DNA of 64,000 bases, taken from NCBI RefSeq assembly GCF_030519475.1, contig NZ_JAUMKD010000011.1, forward strand, positions 1 through 64,000, written 5' to 3'. Position numbers and translations under genes: made by a program. Positions 62,920 to 64,000 of this stretch are shown in pieces. Numbering within the stretch: the first letter of the stretch is position 1; the number at the start of each line of letters is the position of its first letter. The notes under the pieces are model-generated. The model saw nothing but the letters and a program-made list of their open reading frames with translations. It made no database searches and was not told the origin of the DNA. The stretch comes from Micromonospora sp. C28SCA-DRY-2. GTDB lineage: Bacteria > Actinomycetota > Actinomycetes > Mycobacteriales > Micromonosporaceae.

Positions 62920-63887
62920 CGAGGCTGCTGCTCTTCGGCGCCTCCGGTTTCATCGGCAGCCAGGTCCGGCGGGCGTTGGAAGCCGACGCGGACCTCGTCT
63001 GCCCCGGGCGCGCCGAGTGCGACCTCGCCGGCTGCGACCGTGAGGACCTGCGTGACCTGGTCGCCGCCGTTCGTCCCCGGGCGGTCGTGAGCTGTGTGGG
63101 CGCCACCGTCGGCAGCGCCGCCGAGCTGGTCCGGGCCAACACGCTGAGCGCCGCCAAGCTCGTCGACGCCGTCGCCGTCGCCGCGCCCCGCGCCCGGTTG
63201 GTCCGGCTCGGCTCGGCCGCCGAGTACGGGCCGGTGCCGTTCGGCACCTCGGTCACCGAGGACACGCCGCCGCGGCCGGTCAGCGACTACGGCATCAGCC
63301 AGGCCGCGGCGACCCGGTTCGTCGAACTGGCGGCGCGCACCGGTCGGGTCGATCCGGTCGTGCTCCGGGTGTTCAACCCGATCGGCCCGGGCCTGCCACG
63401 GACGACACTGCTCGGGCGGGTGGCGGCGTCGGTCGCCCGGCTCGCCCCGGGCGCCGACCTGCCCACCGGCCCGCTGGACGCCCACCGCGACTTCGTCGAC
63501 GTCCGCGACGTGGCGGCGGCGGTCCGGGCCGCGGTGAGCGTGCCCGCTCCCGCGGCGCGGGTGGTCAACATCGGCAGCGGGCGGGCGGTCCCGGTGCGGG
63601 AGGCCGTCCGGCTGCTGGTCCGCACGGCGGGAGCGGCGGTGGAGGTCCGGGAGAACCGGCCGCCGTCCCCACGGTCGGCGGCCGTCGACTGGGTCCGCGC
63701 CGACATCCGCCGCGCCGCGACCGTGCTGGGTTGGACGCCCCGCCACGAGCTGACCGACTCGATCCGGATGTTGTGGCATGCCGTGGCCGCCGAGTCGGCC
63801 GTACCCGATCCGGTCCGTGCCGGCCGGACTGGCACCGTGCCCGCCCCGGAACGGGGCGGACCGCAGAAAGAGGAGCAGATGACATGA
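62916..63887 (+). CDS. NAD-dependent epimerase/dehydratase
   Basis: The 323-residue extended SDR has FGASGFIGSQV for NAD binding, VSCVGATVGSAAELVRAN, the catalytic-type LGSAAEYGPV and YGISQAAATRF with the Tyr-xxx-Lys Lys replaced by Gln (Y-G-I-S-Q). C-terminal VFNPIGPGLP and DFVDVRDVAAAV are family-typical. The missing Lys suggests altered or lost SDR chemistry, or a binding role. It is coupled to the nucleotidyltransferase upstream and the next epimerase downstream by ATGA overlaps. Confidence 0.85.
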   Translation: MTRLLLFGASGFIGSQVRRALEADADLVCPGRAECDLAGCDREDLRDLVAAVRPRAVVSCVGATVGSAAELVRANTLSAAKLVDAVAVAAPRARLVRLGSAAEYGPVPFGTSVTEDTPPRPVSDYGISQAAATRFVELAARTGRVDPVVLRVFNPIGPGLPRTTLLGRVAASVARLAPGADLPTGPLDAHRDFVDVRDVAAAVRAAVSVPAPAARVVNIGSGRAVPVREAVRLLVRTAGAAVEVRENRPPSPRSAAVDWVRADIRRAATVLGWTPRHELTDSIRMLWHAVAAESAVPDPVRAGRTGTVPAPERGGPQKEEQMT

Positions 63888-64000
63888 CGAAGCACCCCAC
63901 CGGCGACCTGGTCGCCGTCACCGGCGCAGGCGGTTTCATCGGCTCGCACCTGGTCGAGGCCCTGGTCAACCAGGGGCACCGGGTGCGGGCCCTCGTCCAC
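63884..64000 (+). CDS. NAD-dependent epimerase/dehydratase (N-terminus only, runs off window)
   Basis: ATG 63884 overlaps the preceding stop. The 39 visible residues contain VAVTGAGGFIGSHLVEALVNQG, split here as TGAGGFIGSH, the Rossmann loop of sugar-nucleotide epimerases and dehydratases. The rest lies beyond the edge, so the substrate class is open. Confidence 0.85.
   Translation, partial: MTKHPTGDLVAVTGAGGFIGSHLVEALVNQGHRVRALVH

Overview
The window is very GC-rich (about 70% or more by eye), densely packed, uses GTG/TTG starts often and couples genes through xTGA overlaps. A GlgE-type glycogen/alpha-glucan gene set, a c-di-AMP (ydaO-type) riboswitch and many actinobacterial family variants point to an actinomycete. 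Micromonosporaceae (Micromonospora-like) is my best guess, by inference only. I saw no rRNA, tRNA, CRISPR array, transposase or integrase.

Layout. 1-2.7 kb: truncated uracil/xanthine permease, SpoU-type methyltransferase, AlkB-like dioxygenase. 2.7-39.4 kb: a large surface-glycopolymer locus. It holds (i) a full CMP-pseudaminic acid set (PseB, C, H, G, F, I) spread over three transcription units; (ii) a small carrier-protein cassette (ACP, AMP-forming ligase, ketoreductase-type SDR, short phosphopantetheinyl-transferase-like protein) divergent from pseH; (iii) a WbpA/B/E/D set predicted to make UDP-2,3-diacetamido-2,3-dideoxy-glucuronic acid; (iv) a fused CDP-ribitol synthase, two TagF-like polymerases with membrane N-termini and a TagGH-type ABC exporter; and (v) accessory genes (GT2, two ArnT-like membrane proteins counting the one at 45.2 kb, pyruvyl transferase, acyltransferase 3, a methyltransferase/coiled-coil protein). 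Inside it a C39-type secreted peptidase sits behind a c-di-AMP riboswitch. 39.5-49.1 kb: housekeeping and accessory genes (DUF952, a two-component system with an orphan TAXI lipoprotein, a WhiA-N-like orphan, YaaA, a membrane mannosyltransferase-like protein, an App1-type phosphatase, two tandem mini-GntR regulators with duplicated flanks). 49.2-61.1 kb: secreted GHL10 glycosidase and N-acetylmuramoyl-alanine amidase sharing a golvesin-like C-terminal domain, around glgB-glgE, glgM, glgC and pgm. 61.1-64 kb: NAD kinase and the start of another sugar-nucleotide cluster that leaves the window.

How the parts fit (inference). Pse, GlcNAc3NAcA and ribitol-phosphate are all acidic building blocks; with TagF-like transferases and TagGH they suggest an anionic cell-wall polymer of the teichoic or teichulosonic type. 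The ACP cassette could supply an unusual acyl group, possibly used by the adjacent GNAT PseH, to decorate the nonulosonic acid. The riboswitch-controlled peptidase and the amidase/GHL10 pair suggest wall remodelling genes near the polymer locus.
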